Shown piece after piece: positions 41,286 to 52,231 of a stretch of DNA of 64,000 bases. Origin of the DNA: Emiliania huxleyi CCMP1516 (taxonomy: Eukaryota > Haptophyta > Isochrysidales > Noelaerhabdaceae); contig NW_005198966.1 of assembly GCF_000372725.1 (NCBI RefSeq), positions 1,945,537 to 2,009,536 of the forward strand, given 5' to 3'. The notes beneath the pieces are model-generated. The model was given only the letters and a program-made list of their open reading frames with translations. It had not been told where the DNA came from and did not search any database. The stretch's first letter is position 1, and the number at the start of each line of letters is the position of its first letter. The translations under genes were made by a program, and so were the position numbers.

Positions 41286-41927
41286 ATGCAGCACCTCTGC
41301 TGGCTGGTCCTCGCCGCGTGCATCACGCCGCTGCACGCGCTCGCGCTGACGGCGGCCGGCGGCCAGCGGCTCGCCCTGCGGCCCAGCAGTCGCTCGCCGG
41401 CTCTAGCAATGGGAGCAGTCCGCCAGGTGACGACCGAGGAGTTTGAGGCGGAGCTGCAGGACTGCGCGACGCCCATCCTGCTGGACGTGTTTGCGGTGTG
41501 GTGCGGCCCGTGCCAGCTGATGGCGCCGGAGATGGACAAGGTTGCCGAGCATTACGGTGCGTTGTTCCACAGGGCCCTGGTAGTGCGGCGTCGGTTGGCT
41601 TGGTCGCTGGGCGGGCGGGCTTGCGTGACGTGCGCCTCGCCAGCGCAGGCGACCGCTGTCGCGTCCTCAAGATTGACGCGGACGACGAGGCCGAGGTGGC
41701 AGACACGCTGCAGGTGCGCGGTCTGCCCACGGTGCTGCTCATCAACGACATGTCGGTCGTGATGAGGGCAGAGGGCGCGCTCATGGCGGACGAGCTCAAG
41801 GAGATCGTGGACTTCCACTTCTTCGGTGCGCGCATGTACCGGCCCGTGACTAAGAACCCGCCACCCTCACTCACGCACCTTGCCGCCAGGCGGGCCGAAG
41901 CCGAGTCTGCTCGAGTCGGAGCAGTGA
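41286..41927 (+). CDS. Thioredoxin, probably plastid-targeted (m-type-like)
   Basis: Three exons. The N terminus MQHLCWLVLAACITPLHALA is signal-peptide-like and followed by a basic leader. The mature domain shows the thioredoxin active site VWCGPCQLMAPEM (C-x2-C) and, after intron 41557-41648 (GT-AG), VLKIDADDEAEVADTLQVRG and GLPTVLLIND with the cis-proline. Intron 41826-41889 joins the last helix (ELKEIVDFHFFG) to GPKPSLLESEQ and the stop at 41925-41927. It would reduce disulfides of plastid enzymes in a light-dependent way. The frame also runs on past 41826 without splicing, but that extension has no thioredoxin character. Confidence 0.87.
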
Positions 41928-41929
41928 GA

Positions 41930-42357
41930 CAGCCGCTGCCGGCGAATCCCACTTGCACTTGGGCTCGGGTGAGGTGGGGCGATAGCAACGCAGGGCCTCT
42001 GCCTCGAGGTCGACGAGATACGCGGCTCGCGCCCGATGCGGAGATATCCGATGTGCGTTTGCCGTTTTTTTCGCGAGGCCCCACGACGCGCGGAGCCGGA
42101 CGGAGCTCTCGCTGGGCGAAAAATAGTGTACGGTATCCGGGCGCGGCAGCGCCACTGTACTTTGTTACTCAGGACCGTCTCGATCGCAGCTCTTGGAGGC
42201 TGGTTCGTCGCAACCCAGCCCCACAACACAGTGTCAGCGCGAACCCGCCGCGTGCGGCCCCCGCCGGGGCCGCGGTGTGGAGGCTTGTTCGCCGCACCAG
42301 CCACCAGCGTGCAGCGAAGAGCGAACCGCGGTGTGTGGCGTGTTCCCGCGCCCGCGC
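41930..42357. other. Spacer between converging thioredoxin and kynureninase genes
   Basis: No gene recognised. One short AT-rich patch near 42110-42150. Confidence 0.4.
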
Positions 42358-44508
42358 TCACTTCTCCCATCGCCTCGCGAGCTCGACGAGTGCGTCGGCG
42401 AGCCGCAGCACGAAAACGCGCACGTCCTCGTACGAGTTGTAGAGCGGGACCGGCGCCGCGCGGACGATGTCTGGCTCTCGTGCGTCGACGACGACGCCGC
42501 GCGAGAGCAAGGCGGCCTCTAGCTCACGCATCGCTCCGGGAGGACCGCTGCCGCTCTCGGCCTCGGCTCCGCCGGGCGGCGGCGGCGGCAGCACGCGGAG
42601 CGACAGCTGGCAGCCGCGGCGGCGCGGGTCGGCGGGAGTGATGATCCTGATGCCGCAGCGCGCCGGCTGGGCTTGAGCTGCCGCGCGCGGGACAGTGAGC
42701 TCTTCCTCGTGGAGGAGGAGCTCGAGGTAGCCTGCGGGCTGGCGGGCGCGCGGTGAGGCTTCGGAGATCATAGTGAGGTGTCAAATGGGAGAGATCATGT
42801 GAGGTGTCAAATCATCGTGCCGCAAATGGGAGGCCGCAGCTCTTGAGAGGGAAGAGACGAAGGAGGAGGAGGAGGAGGAGGTGGGGGGGTGGTGGAGGAG
42901 GAGGGGTGGAGGAGGAGCGGAGGGCGGCGCCTGTGAGGAGCCGCGACTTGCGTCGCGCGGCCTGGATGCCGCCGGCGTCGCGGAGTGTGCGCAGCGACGC
43001 CTAGCGAAGCGGCCCAGCCAAGCTGAGGGCCCCTCCCCCCGTCCCGCCGCTGCCGCGTCCCCTCGTCTCGCGCCAAGAGGCAAGCCACCATCAGCGGGTT
43101 GACGTTCGAGCACGCGAAGCCAGCCGCGCCGGGGGCGGCGTCGAAGCCGTGCCTACGGCGCAGAGGCTCGTGGCTGGCGGGCGCCCCGTCGCGCCGCGCC
43201 GAAGGGCCCTCCAGGCGACCGCGCCTCATCTCGAAGCGAGGCCCGGGCGCGTGCGGCACGCCCCACCAGCCAGTCAGCCTGCGCAGGGCAGGGCAGAGGC
43301 TCAGCGGGCCGGCAGCCACCGCAGGCTCTGCAGGCCGGCTAGCCACTGCGGAGGGGGTGCGGCTCCCCTCTCGCACGGCGGCCTCGCCTCGGGTGTGCGC
43401 AGCCTACTCAGACTGGTCGGGCGAGCTGGGCTACTCCAGCGAACTGAGCGGTCGCCTCGGGTACGCCCCGTCGTCCGCCGCGTGCCGCGAGTGGACGAAG
43501 ATGGCGCCGAGGCAGCCTGCGCCAGCGTTGAGGTACTTGTACGTGCACCAGGCGGCGAAGTCGACCCCCCAGTCGTGCAGGGAGAGAGGCACGTTGCCGG
43601 CGGCGTGCGCGAGGTCGAGGCCGAGCAGGATCGGCGGCTCGCTGCGCGCGGCGCGGGAGGAATTGATCCGCCGGACGCCGCGCGCGATCGCCTCCATGTC
43701 GAGCACCTGCGGGCAGAGAGGCGGCGGAGAGGCAGATGCGGCGGGGAAGAGGCGGCTGGTCGCGGCGGCCGGCGGGTCAGGCAGGCGCGGGTGCGGGCGT
43801 GCCCGCCTGCCCGGTCAGGTAGTTGGCCCCTCCGAGCAGGACGAGGGCGAGCGAGTCCTGCAGCGTGTCGATGGCGGCGAGCAGGTCGTGTGTGGAGAGG
43901 AGGCCGCTCTCCTCCCTCGGAGCTACCTCGGTGAGCCACTCGGCGGGGTCGTGCCCGTGGTGCCGGACCTGCGACGCGACGGCGTACCGGTCCGACGGGA
44001 AGGCGCCCGCCTCGATCAGGATGCCGGCGCGCCCGGCGCTGGGCCGGTAGAAGGCAGCCATCAGCAGGTGCAGGTTGACGGTGAGCGAGTTCATCGCCGC
44101 AACCTCGAGCGTCGCGTCAGCGGCGCCGACCAGCTCGCCGAGCAGCGGCACCACGGCCTCCTCGCACGACGCCCACGGCAGCTCGCCCTCAAAGTGACCC
44201 GCCACGCCGCGCTCGGCCCACTTGGTGAGCTCGCACATCACGGCGCCCTGCGCCGAGCGCGGCTGCAGCCCGAGCGAATGGCCCGTCAGGTACACAGACG
44301 GCTCCGCCTCGCCGCCGCCGCCGTCGCTCGCCGCCGAGGGACGGTGCGGCGGGATCGCGAAGTGCGAGCGTGCGCTGAAGGTGCTGGCTGCGTCGAGCGC
44401 TCTGGCGCACGCGGCGGAGGCGAGCGCGGCGCCGTTTACCTCGGAAATCTCGCGCAGGTACGACCCCACGTCTTCGGGGCCCTGATCCTGGGCGGCGTCG
44501 GCCGCCAT
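42358..44508 (-). CDS. KYNU: Kynureninase
   Basis: Six exons from ATG 44508 to stop 42358. It cleaves kynurenine or 3-hydroxykynurenine to anthranilates plus alanine in tryptophan breakdown and NAD synthesis, using PLP. Visible: [71 protein letters not shown] (with the PLP-binding Asp) and [12 protein letters not shown], where the Lys forms the Schiff base. Later come [39 protein letters not shown] and [19 protein letters not shown]. Introns are 43806-43707, 43455-43279, 43224-43153, 43085-43001 and 42930-42732. All five start with GC and end with AG, and each junction restores the family sequence in frame. No clear targeting peptide, so probably cytosolic. Confidence 0.92.
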
Positions 44509-44927
44509 GCGCGGCCAGAGAGCAGGATTCGCTGTTTCCGGTGTGGGATGGGAATCCGAATAGGGGGGTCGGCCACACTGGGGACGTCCGGCACCCCGAG
44601 GGTCCCCCTCTTTCCCCTTCCCCCCTCGGAGGGGGCCGGGCGAGGCGTAACCCGAGGGCCCTCTTCCCTGACCCCGCCCGCCTGCACGCCTGCCCTGCCC
44701 GCCTGGCTGATAAGATCTTTTCACCTCCTCATTGGTGGAGTATAGGTACGAGGGGGGTGGCGCATCTCTTGCGGGTCTCGCCAGGGGCGCCTACTAACCT
44801 CGCTTGCGAGGGGCGTGTGGCATGTCTGAACGGACTCGTGAGGGGCGCCTGCCAACCTCGCTTCGTAGAAGCGGCGCTTTGTACCCACACCCACCCCGCC
44901 GCATTCGTCGCCGGCGCGCGACAGGCT

Positions 44928-45006
44928 CCCGTCGGCCGGACTGCCCTCGACGAGTGGGTGTCGCCAACCAAGGCGACACGCACTCGAGGGTAGTGCCGAC
45001 GGGACG
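44928..45006. repeat. Large imperfect palindrome
   Basis: The left arm (TCCCGTCGGC ... CCCTCGACGAGTGGGTGTCGCC) pairs with the right arm (GGCGACACGCACTCGAGGG ... GCCGACGGGA) around a loop of about 6 bases. Each arm is about 33-40 bases with a few mismatches. It could be a remnant of a foldback or MITE-type element, or a structured RNA. Confidence 0.6.
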
Positions 45007-45540
45007 CGGCTCGAAGGGCGTGGCTCCGCAGCGCGACTGGCACTCGTCGCAGAGGCCTCGCATTCGACAAGTCGGGAACGGCTCTACCCGCAACTTTATC
45101 GCTAACACGCGCGCACCGCCGAGCCTGCGGCGGGCGCGCTGCAGCCGCACGTCTACCTTCGTCATAGTGCCACGACGTGCGGCCTAGAATTAGCACACGT
45201 GCCTCTGTTCGCTAACACTCACACATTGAATTGTCACCGCCAGTGAGTGCGAGATAGGGCTGGCCGCTGGCGGCTAGCCCGTGAGGAGGGCGACCATAGA
45301 CACCTCACTAACCCCACACACGGTCTCGTCCGGCCTCGCGGTCGGCGGAGATTGCTAGAGGACGAGCAAGCCTGCTCTAGCCTCGCATATTACCTCCTGT
45401 CGTCTGTTGTGATGTTGTGCCCTTGTTTGTTTCTCTTGGCACCTTGGAGTGCTGGGGGGGGGCGACAGGAGGAATGTGGCCCTGAGTTATGTGTACGCCA
45501 ACTCAGGGTGTGTGGCAGCCAGCTGGCTGTGTGTCTTGTG

Positions 45541-45660
45541 AGCTTGTTTGTGTCTGTGTGTCGCTCGTGCGTGTCGTCATCATCTGTCTTGTGTCCACCC
45601 ATACCGCGTTGGTGTCCAGTCCGAGCCTGGCTGTTCTTCACCTTTCTACCTACCTACTCA
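45541..45660 (-). repeat. SINE- or LINE-tail-like dispersed repeat, copy 2
   Basis: The reverse complement of this stretch matches 29719-29830 over about 110 bases with scattered differences. It ends in TACC/GGTA microsatellite units (TACCTACCTACT), like copy 1. Confidence 0.65.
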
Positions 45661-45873
45661 TTTTAAGGGGTTAGGTGGGTAGTGGGTCGGGGGTGGGTCT
45701 GGACACTACCGTCTACCCCTACCCTACCCCGGAAACACTCGAACCCAGAGTGGAGTGTGATTTGTTGTTGTGGAGTGTGGCCCGCTATCTCTTGAAAAAG
45801 AAATTATCGGCCGCTCACCCGCCCCACGGGTTCGTCGTGCTTCGTATTTATTTATTACCCGCCCCTGGCCTCC

Positions 45874-46608
45874 TCACGCCTTCGCTCCACTCGCATCTCC
45901 GCCGCCCGCCTCGCCGCCGCCCTCCCCGCCGAGGTGGAGCTGCAGGTCGTGCAGCGCGTGCATGAAGCCCCCAAAGAGCCGCGTGCGCTCGGCCATCGTG
46001 GCCGAGAGCTCCTCTCCCTCTCGCCGCAGCGTCTCTAGCTCCGAGCTCAGCGCGCCAATCTCTTGCTGCGTCGCCGCGCGCGGCGGGAGCTGGTTGATGC
46101 GCCGCGCGAGCGCCGCGTACTGCTCCTTCTGCTGCCGGAGGGTGCGCTCCTCCTCGAGCTTCTTGGAGAGGGCCGAGATCTCCTCGCTCGTGCGGCTCAT
46201 CTCCGCCCCGATCTCCCCCTCCATCGCTTCGTAAGACGCGACCTGCCGCGGGTGGTGCGGGTGGGTTTGGGGGGGGGGGGGGGGGCGTCGAAGGTCCAGG
46301 GGGGTGCAGTGGGCCCGGCGGCGGCCCGGCTGGAGCGCCTGCTGCACGTTGACCGTGATCATCGTGCGCGCCTTGGCCATGCCAAACTCGTAGGCCGCCA
46401 GCTCTCTCAGCAGCCCCTGGTACATCTTTTCGCACTCCTCGACCGGCGCCGTCTCGACCGCGGCGGCAAACGCAAGATACCTCTTCGTGAGGTTGCGCAG
46501 CGAGGTTTCCTTGGCGAGGAGGCGCTGACGCAGAATCTCCTCCTCCGGAGTCGCCGCAGCAGGTGTCGCCGCTGCAGCCGGAGCGCCCTCGCGCGTCCGC
46601 TTGGACAT
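45874..46608 (-). CDS. THOC7: THO complex subunit 7
   Basis: ATG 46608 to stop 45874. The THO complex packages nascent mRNA and links transcription to export. The chain fits THOC7 over its length: EEEILRQRLLAKE near the N terminus, YQGLLRELAAYEFGMAKAR, ALSKKLEEERTLRQQKEQY with ALARRINQLPPR, and FGGFMHALHDLQLHL. It is mostly coiled coil, as in the family, with a Gly-rich acidic tail. A 96-base GC-AG intron (46338-46243) with a poly-G/C run probably separates VNVQQ from VASYEAMEGE; because 96 is divisible by three, unspliced RNA would still read through. It is divergent with the glucosylceramidase gene; start codons are about 260 bases apart, so a shared promoter region is likely. Confidence 0.82.
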   Translation of the reverse strand: MSKRTREGAPAAAATPAAATPEEEILRQRLLAKETSLRNLTKRYLAFAAAVETAPVEECEKMYQGLLRELAAYEFGMAKARTMITVNVQQALQPGRRRAHCTPLDLRRPPPPPQTHPHHPRQVASYEAMEGEIGAEMSRTSEEISALSKKLEEERTLRQQKEQYAALARRINQLPPRAATQQEIGALSSELETLRREGEELSATMAERTRLFGGFMHALHDLQLHLGGEGGGEAGGGDASGAKA

Positions 46609-46865
46609 GTCTGCGCGCAGCCTGCGGGAGGCGCGTCCGGCGTCACGGGCGCGCCCCGCGGCGGGGGCGGACGAGGGCGAGGCGCACACCTCACACGCCG
46701 AACGACCTCACACGGCGAAGTGTGCGGAGGCTTTCTCTTTTTCGCCGCCCATTTCCTTTTTCTTCACCGTTTACCTCACCTTTTGTTGAGTGTGGTTTCA
46801 TTGCGTGAACGGTTTCTCGTCCGTCGGCCCGTGGCGCGTTTTACCGGTTGTGTGCGCGCGCGCGA

Positions 46866-49676
46866 ATGCCTTTCGGGACGGCATATGGGTATGCGCTCCT
46901 CCTGGCCGCCTCGTCGTCGGCAACCGCTGCCGCCGCCGCCACTGCCGGCGCAGTCCCGCTCACCATCACCGAAACCTCTCCAATCTCTGCAGACGGTGTG
47001 CCACGGCTGCTGGCGCGCCTTCCGGGCGTGGAGCTGCTGCCCATGCGCCCAAAGAAGAACTCGAAACCAGCACCTCCCACGACGGACCAGATCACAGTGA
47101 TCATCAACTCCACGACCACATATCAGACAATCCTCGGCTTTGGCGGGGCCTTCACAGAGGCTGCAGCGCACAACTGGATTCGCCTCAGTCCCCGCGACCG
47201 TGCCGAGGTGATGCGACTTTACTTTGCCAAGCCTTCCGAGGGTGGGCATGGGTACACGCTCGGTCGGGTCCCCATCAATAGCTGCGACTTCTCAGTCCGC
47301 CCCTACACCTTCGACGAGGTCGCAGGCGACCGTGAATTGGAGCATTTTGACACCACCGTGTCTCACGACGTAGCCAATGGCATTGTGCCCATGATTCAGG
47401 CCGCACAGCGTGAGGTTGCGCAGCGCGGCGGAGGAGCTCTGACTATGTTTGCCTCTCCGTGGTCGCCTCCGGCGTGGATGAAAATTCCACTCCTCCCTCC
47501 CACGGGCGCTCGGGGGCCGGCGCCCTCTGGGATCTCGATTGCGCGCTGGTGGGAGGCCGACCCCAAAGGCAAGCGGAGCATGATTCTCTCGGACGTGCCG
47601 CTCTGTCTTGAAGCGGAGAGTCTGGGCCCCTGGGCAAAGTACTTTTCGCTCTGGATCGATGCGTACCAGCGGCACGGCATCCGAATCTGGGCCGTGACGA
47701 TTCAGAACGAGCCCATGGCTGCCGTCGGTTGGGAGTCGTGCCTTTGGAGTGCCAACAATTCGGCAGCGTTTGTGCGGGACCATCTCGGGCCGGTGCTCGC
47801 TCGAGAGCAGCCCGGAGTGTTGATCATAGGCTACGATCACAACAAGGACAAGGTCGCGAAGTGGGCAAAGGCGCTATACGAGGACCCGCTAGCAGCGCAG
47901 TATGTGGCAGGCGTGGCGGTGCACTGGTATGGCGGCCTCAAGACAGAGAGCCTCGACGAGACGCACGCCCTCGCGCCCGGCAAATTTATCCTTGCGTCTG
48001 AGGCCTGCAACTGCGGCGGCGTGGTCTTTGAGCAACCGGACGCTCGGCGGTGGTGGGCGAGGGCCGAGGATCTCGCCCTCGATATTCTTGTGGACCTGCT
48101 CCACTGGGCCGTTGGATGGACGGACTGGAACCTGATACTCGACATCACCGGCGGCCCAAATCACGCTCACAACCTCTGCGACGCGAATATCATTGCCGAC
48201 CCGCCCAATGCGCGCGGCCATGGAACTCTGACGCTGCAGGCCAGCTTCTACTTTCAGGGGCACTTCTCTCGGTTCATTCCACCCGGCTCGATCCGCACCA
48301 AGTTGACGTTTGACCCCGAGCTGCCACCGCCTGCAATCACCGCGTCCGACGTTCAAAATGGACAGAGCATGGTCTTCGCGGCCTGCGACGGCAACGCGGC
48401 GCAGCGCTTCGAGACCAGAGGCGGGAGCCTTGCGGTGAGCGGGACGGCCATGGCTTATGGTGACGGCCATGGCGTCGGGATATGCCTCGACGCCGATGGC
48501 GGGTCGGAGAAGCTGCACGCGTGGAAGTGCTACAGCAACAGTCCTAACCAGCACTTCACCTTCGTCCGTGTGCCAAACATCACCACTGCCGCTGGGGCTC
48601 CGGTCGCGCAGATTCGCAGCAGCACGACGCCGGTCCGCTGCATCACCGCGGTGCGTGGCGACGGGGCGCTGGTGGGCTTGGACGCTGGCGTTTCCATCAT
48701 CGCCGCGCGGCTGGAGCACTGCCGCTCTGCGGGCGACTCGATGCAGACGTTTGTCATCTCCCCGGCACCCCTCGCCGGCGCCTCGGCCTTACAAGACCTT
48801 CTTGCATTGTTCGAGGTACACAACAACGGTGGCCGTGACGGCAGCGACGGAGACGAAGCGGCGGCAGAGACGCGAGAGGCTGTGCAAAAGACAACGGAGG
48901 CAGCGACGCAAAAGGCTGTGCGGACGGCGATCCCAATCACGGTCGAGTGGCGAGGCAGTGCTGGTGGCAGCGATGGTGATGGCGGCGGGAAGGGTGGAGG
49001 ACGGTGCATGCAACCGCTTCTCGTCCCCAAGCCAAAGTTCGCCGCTGTTTCCTTTGTGACTCCCGACGGCGGCCAGGCGCTAGTCGCGATGAATCGTGGC
49101 GACGAGCCCATTCTCCTCTCCCTCTACGACGAGACCTTGTCCGTTGGCGCCACCGGGCTCCCCATCCCGGCGCACTCCATCCAGACTTACACCTGGGGGA
49201 GCAGCGGCAAGGTCAACAACGCGACCCCGGTTTCGAACGGAACGAAACTCGTGTCGCAGGCGGAGTTCGAGGCGGGCATTGCAGCGGCGGAAGCGGCTGC
49301 GGCGCGGGAGGAGCGGGAGGCGGTGCGGCGCCCGAGTGGTGGGGACATCTGTTCCGACGCGTGCCCATTTGCGTTTGACCAGCAGTGCGACGATGGCGGC
49401 GACGGGTCCGAGTTCTCGATCTGCGGTATCGGAACGGACTGCGATGACTGTGGCCCAAGAGGGCGTGGCCACGATCGTTTGATGCGATGGGCACAGGCAT
49501 TGCTAGTTGGCGTTGTCGTACTGATGAGTGTTATTGCATGGAGTTTACATCGTCGCAGGTGGCGGGCAGGGGGTGACGGGCGCGGGCCGTGCTGCATGCA
49601 GCAGGCGCTGCTGCCCAGTGGAGACGGCATGATGGCGAGGGACCCCCCTAGTGAAAAGGGCATCGCTCTTCGATGA
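46866..49676 (+). CDS. Membrane-anchored GH30 glucosylceramidase with beta-trefoil insert
   Basis: A single 936-codon frame from ATG 46866. A signal peptide (YALLLAASSSATAAAAA) precedes a GH30 barrel: TILGFGGAFTEAAAHNW, GRVPINSCDFSVRPYTF, FASPWSPPAWMK, acid/base Glu282 in TIQNEPMAAVGWESC and nucleophile Glu379 in FILASEACNCGG. It hydrolyses glucosylceramide or a related glucoside. After about residue 490 comes a ricin-type trefoil-like stretch (ACDGNAAQRFETRGG, GICLDADGG, SNSPNQHFTF). The outer beta strand ALVAMNRGDEPILLSLYD follows, as in lysosomal GBA. Near the end is a Cys module (CSDACPFAFDQQCDDGGDGS, then CGIGTDCDDCG). A membrane span (LLVGVVVLMSVIAWSL) and a basic tail finish the protein, so it is a type I membrane protein. 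Being intronless is unusual beside its neighbours. Confidence 0.88.
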   Translation: MPFGTAYGYALLLAASSSATAAAAATAGAVPLTITETSPISADGVPRLLARLPGVELLPMRPKKNSKPAPPTTDQITVIINSTTTYQTILGFGGAFTEAAAHNWIRLSPRDRAEVMRLYFAKPSEGGHGYTLGRVPINSCDFSVRPYTFDEVAGDRELEHFDTTVSHDVANGIVPMIQAAQREVAQRGGGALTMFASPWSPPAWMKIPLLPPTGARGPAPSGISIARWWEADPKGKRSMILSDVPLCLEAESLGPWAKYFSLWIDAYQRHGIRIWAVTIQNEPMAAVGWESCLWSANNSAAFVRDHLGPVLAREQPGVLIIGYDHNKDKVAKWAKALYEDPLAAQYVAGVAVHWYGGLKTESLDETHALAPGKFILASEACNCGGVVFEQPDARRWWARAEDLALDILVDLLHWAVGWTDWNLILDITGGPNHAHNLCDANIIADPPNARGHGTLTLQASFYFQGHFSRFIPPGSIRTKLTFDPELPPPAITASDVQNGQSMVFAACDGNAAQRFETRGGSLAVSGTAMAYGDGHGVGICLDADGGSEKLHAWKCYSNSPNQHFTFVRVPNITTAAGAPVAQIRSSTTPVRCITAVRGDGALVGLDAGVSIIAARLEHCRSAGDSMQTFVISPAPLAGASALQDLLALFEVHNNGGRDGSDGDEAAAETREAVQKTTEAATQKAVRTAIPITVEWRGSAGGSDGDGGGKGGGRCMQPLLVPKPKFAAVSFVTPDGGQALVAMNRGDEPILLSLYDETLSVGATGLPIPAHSIQTYTWGSSGKVNNATPVSNGTKLVSQAEFEAGIAAAEAAAAREEREAVRRPSGGDICSDACPFAFDQQCDDGGDGSEFSICGIGTDCDDCGPRGRGHDRLMRWAQALLVGVVVLMSVIAWSLHRRRWRAGGDGRGPCCMQQALLPSGDGMMARDPPSEKGIALR

Positions 49677-49679
49677 CAT

Positions 49680-50293
49680 TACCAACCATATCGATAGAGC
49701 GTGTGTGAGACTCACCAGACACGGTCCCACTCTCACACAGCACCAGAGGTGTTCCTATAAGGTATATACTAGAGAGAGCCGTGTGTGTGCGCGGTACGCT
49801 CGAGTGTCGAAAGCGCTCCGAGTATAAGAGAGTGAGAGGTAGCAAGATAATGGACTCTCGGAGTCCAGCATGTGAAAATGTGACTAGGTCCAGCCGCCCT
49901 GGGTGAGCCAGATCTGACGTCGTTTTGTATCGACCTCTACTGCTTACTACCCAGCCCTCGAGAGTGTATCCTGGCTGTGTGGTCCTCCTAGGATATTTTG
50001 GAGCCCCTTAAAAGCGGCACACAATGGGACGCCGCCGGGAGCGGGCAGAGGCCACGGATGAGACACACGGGTCACGGCCAGGGCCAAGTTTGTGAACCAC
50101 GGCTTCGAGCGGCCCTGACCTCCTGACCCCTGAGCAAGTCCGCCGCAGGGGCCGTGTCTGAGCTCACTCGCGTCGAATGCTCTTGCGCTCGCGTCGTCTG
50201 CTCTTGCGCTCGCGTCGAATGCGAGAGTGTGTACTACTACTCAACATCCCGGTCCTTCTGTCGTGAGACTCTCAGACTGAGACGTGACGGATC
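49680..50293. other. Intergenic, promoter-like words only
   Basis: TATA-like words (CTATAAGGTATATA at 49756; AGTATAAGAGAG at 49821) and a CTCGCGTCG word repeated near 50170-50220. No gene recognised. Confidence 0.4.
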
Positions 50294-51797
50294 ATGATAA
50301 ATTATCTATCATTCCTCGGGTGTGCCGGGGCGAAAGTACATCTCCTCCTCGCCCTGGCGCTCGAGCAACCTCACTACAGAGCTCAGAGGCTGGCAGCACC
50401 TCTTCTCAAGTCTCTAAAGTCTCGCCCGACAAGAAAAAGTCTCTGCCGGTACTACAGGCGCGCCGACCGGACCACGACTGGGCGGGGCATTATCGTTGCC
50501 GCCTCGTCGCCCGCGTTGAGAGAGTCGCACACAAACTCGTGGGGGGGCAGGCGGCGTCCGCGCAGCCCCTCGTGGGGGTGCCCACCGCTCTCCTCTCACC
50601 GCTCCCCCCCAGCCCGTGGCACCCCACGCACTCGTCCCTCTTCAGGGGCGCAAGGCTGCACGTTTGACACTTGCCTCGGCCAACCTCGCCGTCGCGCCCG
50701 CCGCCGCGACCAAGGAGGTGGCCTCGGCGGCCCAGACGAAGCCCGTGCGGCTCGTTTGGGAGCCGCGCGCCGTCCCTCTCTCGCCCGCGCCGCTCACCAC
50801 GCCCGAGCTCGCCCAAGCCCACGTCCCTCCGGCCGCAGGCGCCGCCGGGGAGTGACCAGCGCCCCTCCCGAGCACCTTCCCGGCGGGCAGCGCCTCCGTA
50901 GCGGCGCTGGCGGCCCCTGCGAGCCGGCCGGCGCCACGAGTGAGTATTCGAAGGCGCGCGCGTCCCCTCTCTCCCCGGCCCGCCGCGTCTCTCTGACCAC
51001 CCCTCCCCCTCCCGGGTCAGGCGTGCATCGGGCGTACAAAATGGCCGCAGAGCGCAGCTTCAGCGACGCAATCTCTTCCGCCTGAGCGGTGGGTAACTCC
51101 CTGGCCGGGCTCGGGCCCTCTCGGGCTGCTGCGAGCTGCGCGATGCGAGTCCCCTCCGCCGCACGGCCGTGCCCCTGCCCCTCACACTCCGACTCCGCCG
51201 CAGGACCGGTCTGGCGACCCGGGACGGCCGCCTAGAGTACCACCACCGACCATCCCGACCCCGTGGGGGCCGGGGCGGGCCAGCCAGACGTGAGAGCGCC
51301 CCTCCCCCCCTCTCGCGGCGCGTCCCCTCCTTCCTCCCCGCACCCCGCCACCCGGCTCGCCGCCCCGTCGCCGTCGCGAGTCAGCCCTCGGTCAGGTACT
51401 GCCAAAGGCGGCCGCAAGCAGCACCATCGCTACCAGCGCCACCGTGCCGGCGCTGGTGAGCTCTGCGGCCCGTGTAGCGGCCCCTTAGCCCGTCGCCCGG
51501 GCACATGGCGCCCTCACACCGCTCCTCGCCCCCGTCTTGCAGGCCAAAATCGTCGACATCGCGTCGGCACTCTCTACGGCGCGCCTGGGCTTGCAGAGGG
51601 CGGCTTGGGCGGTGCAGGGTGGCTGGGCCGCCCCCCTCCCGCGGTGCGCCAAGCCTCGGGGGTCGGGGAGACCATCTCGGGTCGCCGAGGGGGCGGGTCG
51701 GACGCCCGATCCGGCTGCTGGCCGGAGGACGTCGCCGGCTCCGCGATTTTGGGCGCCCCAGGCGCCTCCAGCCGGGCCGAGCGGCGCCAGCTGGTAG
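50294..51797 (+). CDS. Unassigned multi-exon gene (tentative)
   Basis: Several short open blocks are joined by plausible splice sites. The clearest pair reads VLPKAAASSTIATSATVPAL, then a GTGAGC donor after about 51450, then a CTTGCAG acceptor before AKIVDIASALSTARLGLQRA at 51543. Earlier candidate exons include KEVASAAQTKPVRLVWEPRA (50616-50850) and ACIGRTKWPQSAASATQSLP (from 51019). The product would be Ala/Pro-rich with no recognised family. The start at 50294 and the end at 51797 are guesses. A shadow of unrelated sequence cannot be excluded. Confidence 0.3.
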
Positions 51798-52231
51798 CTG
51801 GGGCCGCAGGGCGGTCGGGACGACACCGTATGCTAGTCGGGGTGGATTGTCTAGGGGCGTAAAGTTCGGTAGAGTGTCCGTTTGTGGCCTCCGGACGGGC
51901 TCTGGTCGGAGCCCGCCCGCGCCGCGGGCCGGCTGAGGCTGTGTGTCCGTCCACTGTGGACCCAGTGATGGCCTAGGAGCCCTGCACGGACGGTGTTTAT
52001 GCTATATAACACCTAGGGACCGCGTGGGGTGGGCGGCGAGCCGTGCATCGGCCGACATTGTGCCGACATTGTGCCGACATCGGCCGACATTGCGCCGCGG
52101 AGCGTTCTCGCGCCGGCCTGTCCACAGACTCGAGCTCTTCGAGCACCGATTGGTCCCCTCCGCACACGTAGAGCATGGTCAAACCAGGTCATGCAAAACG
52201 GGCCCTGAGTGTGACCGAAACGCTTACCTCC
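51798..52231. other. Intergenic, no gene seen
   Basis: Contains three CGACATTGTGC/CGGCCGACAT words (52048-52095) as a short tandem repeat. Nothing else. Confidence 0.4.

Larger units (their letters stand above)
44509..45873. other. Intergenic region with small repeats
   Basis: No supported gene. An AGGGGCGCCT...AACCTCGCT phrase occurs twice (about 44783 and 44848). A large imperfect palindrome is at 44928-45006. A dispersed repeat copy is at 45541-45660, and an ATTTATTTATT tract near 45846. Confidence 0.5.
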
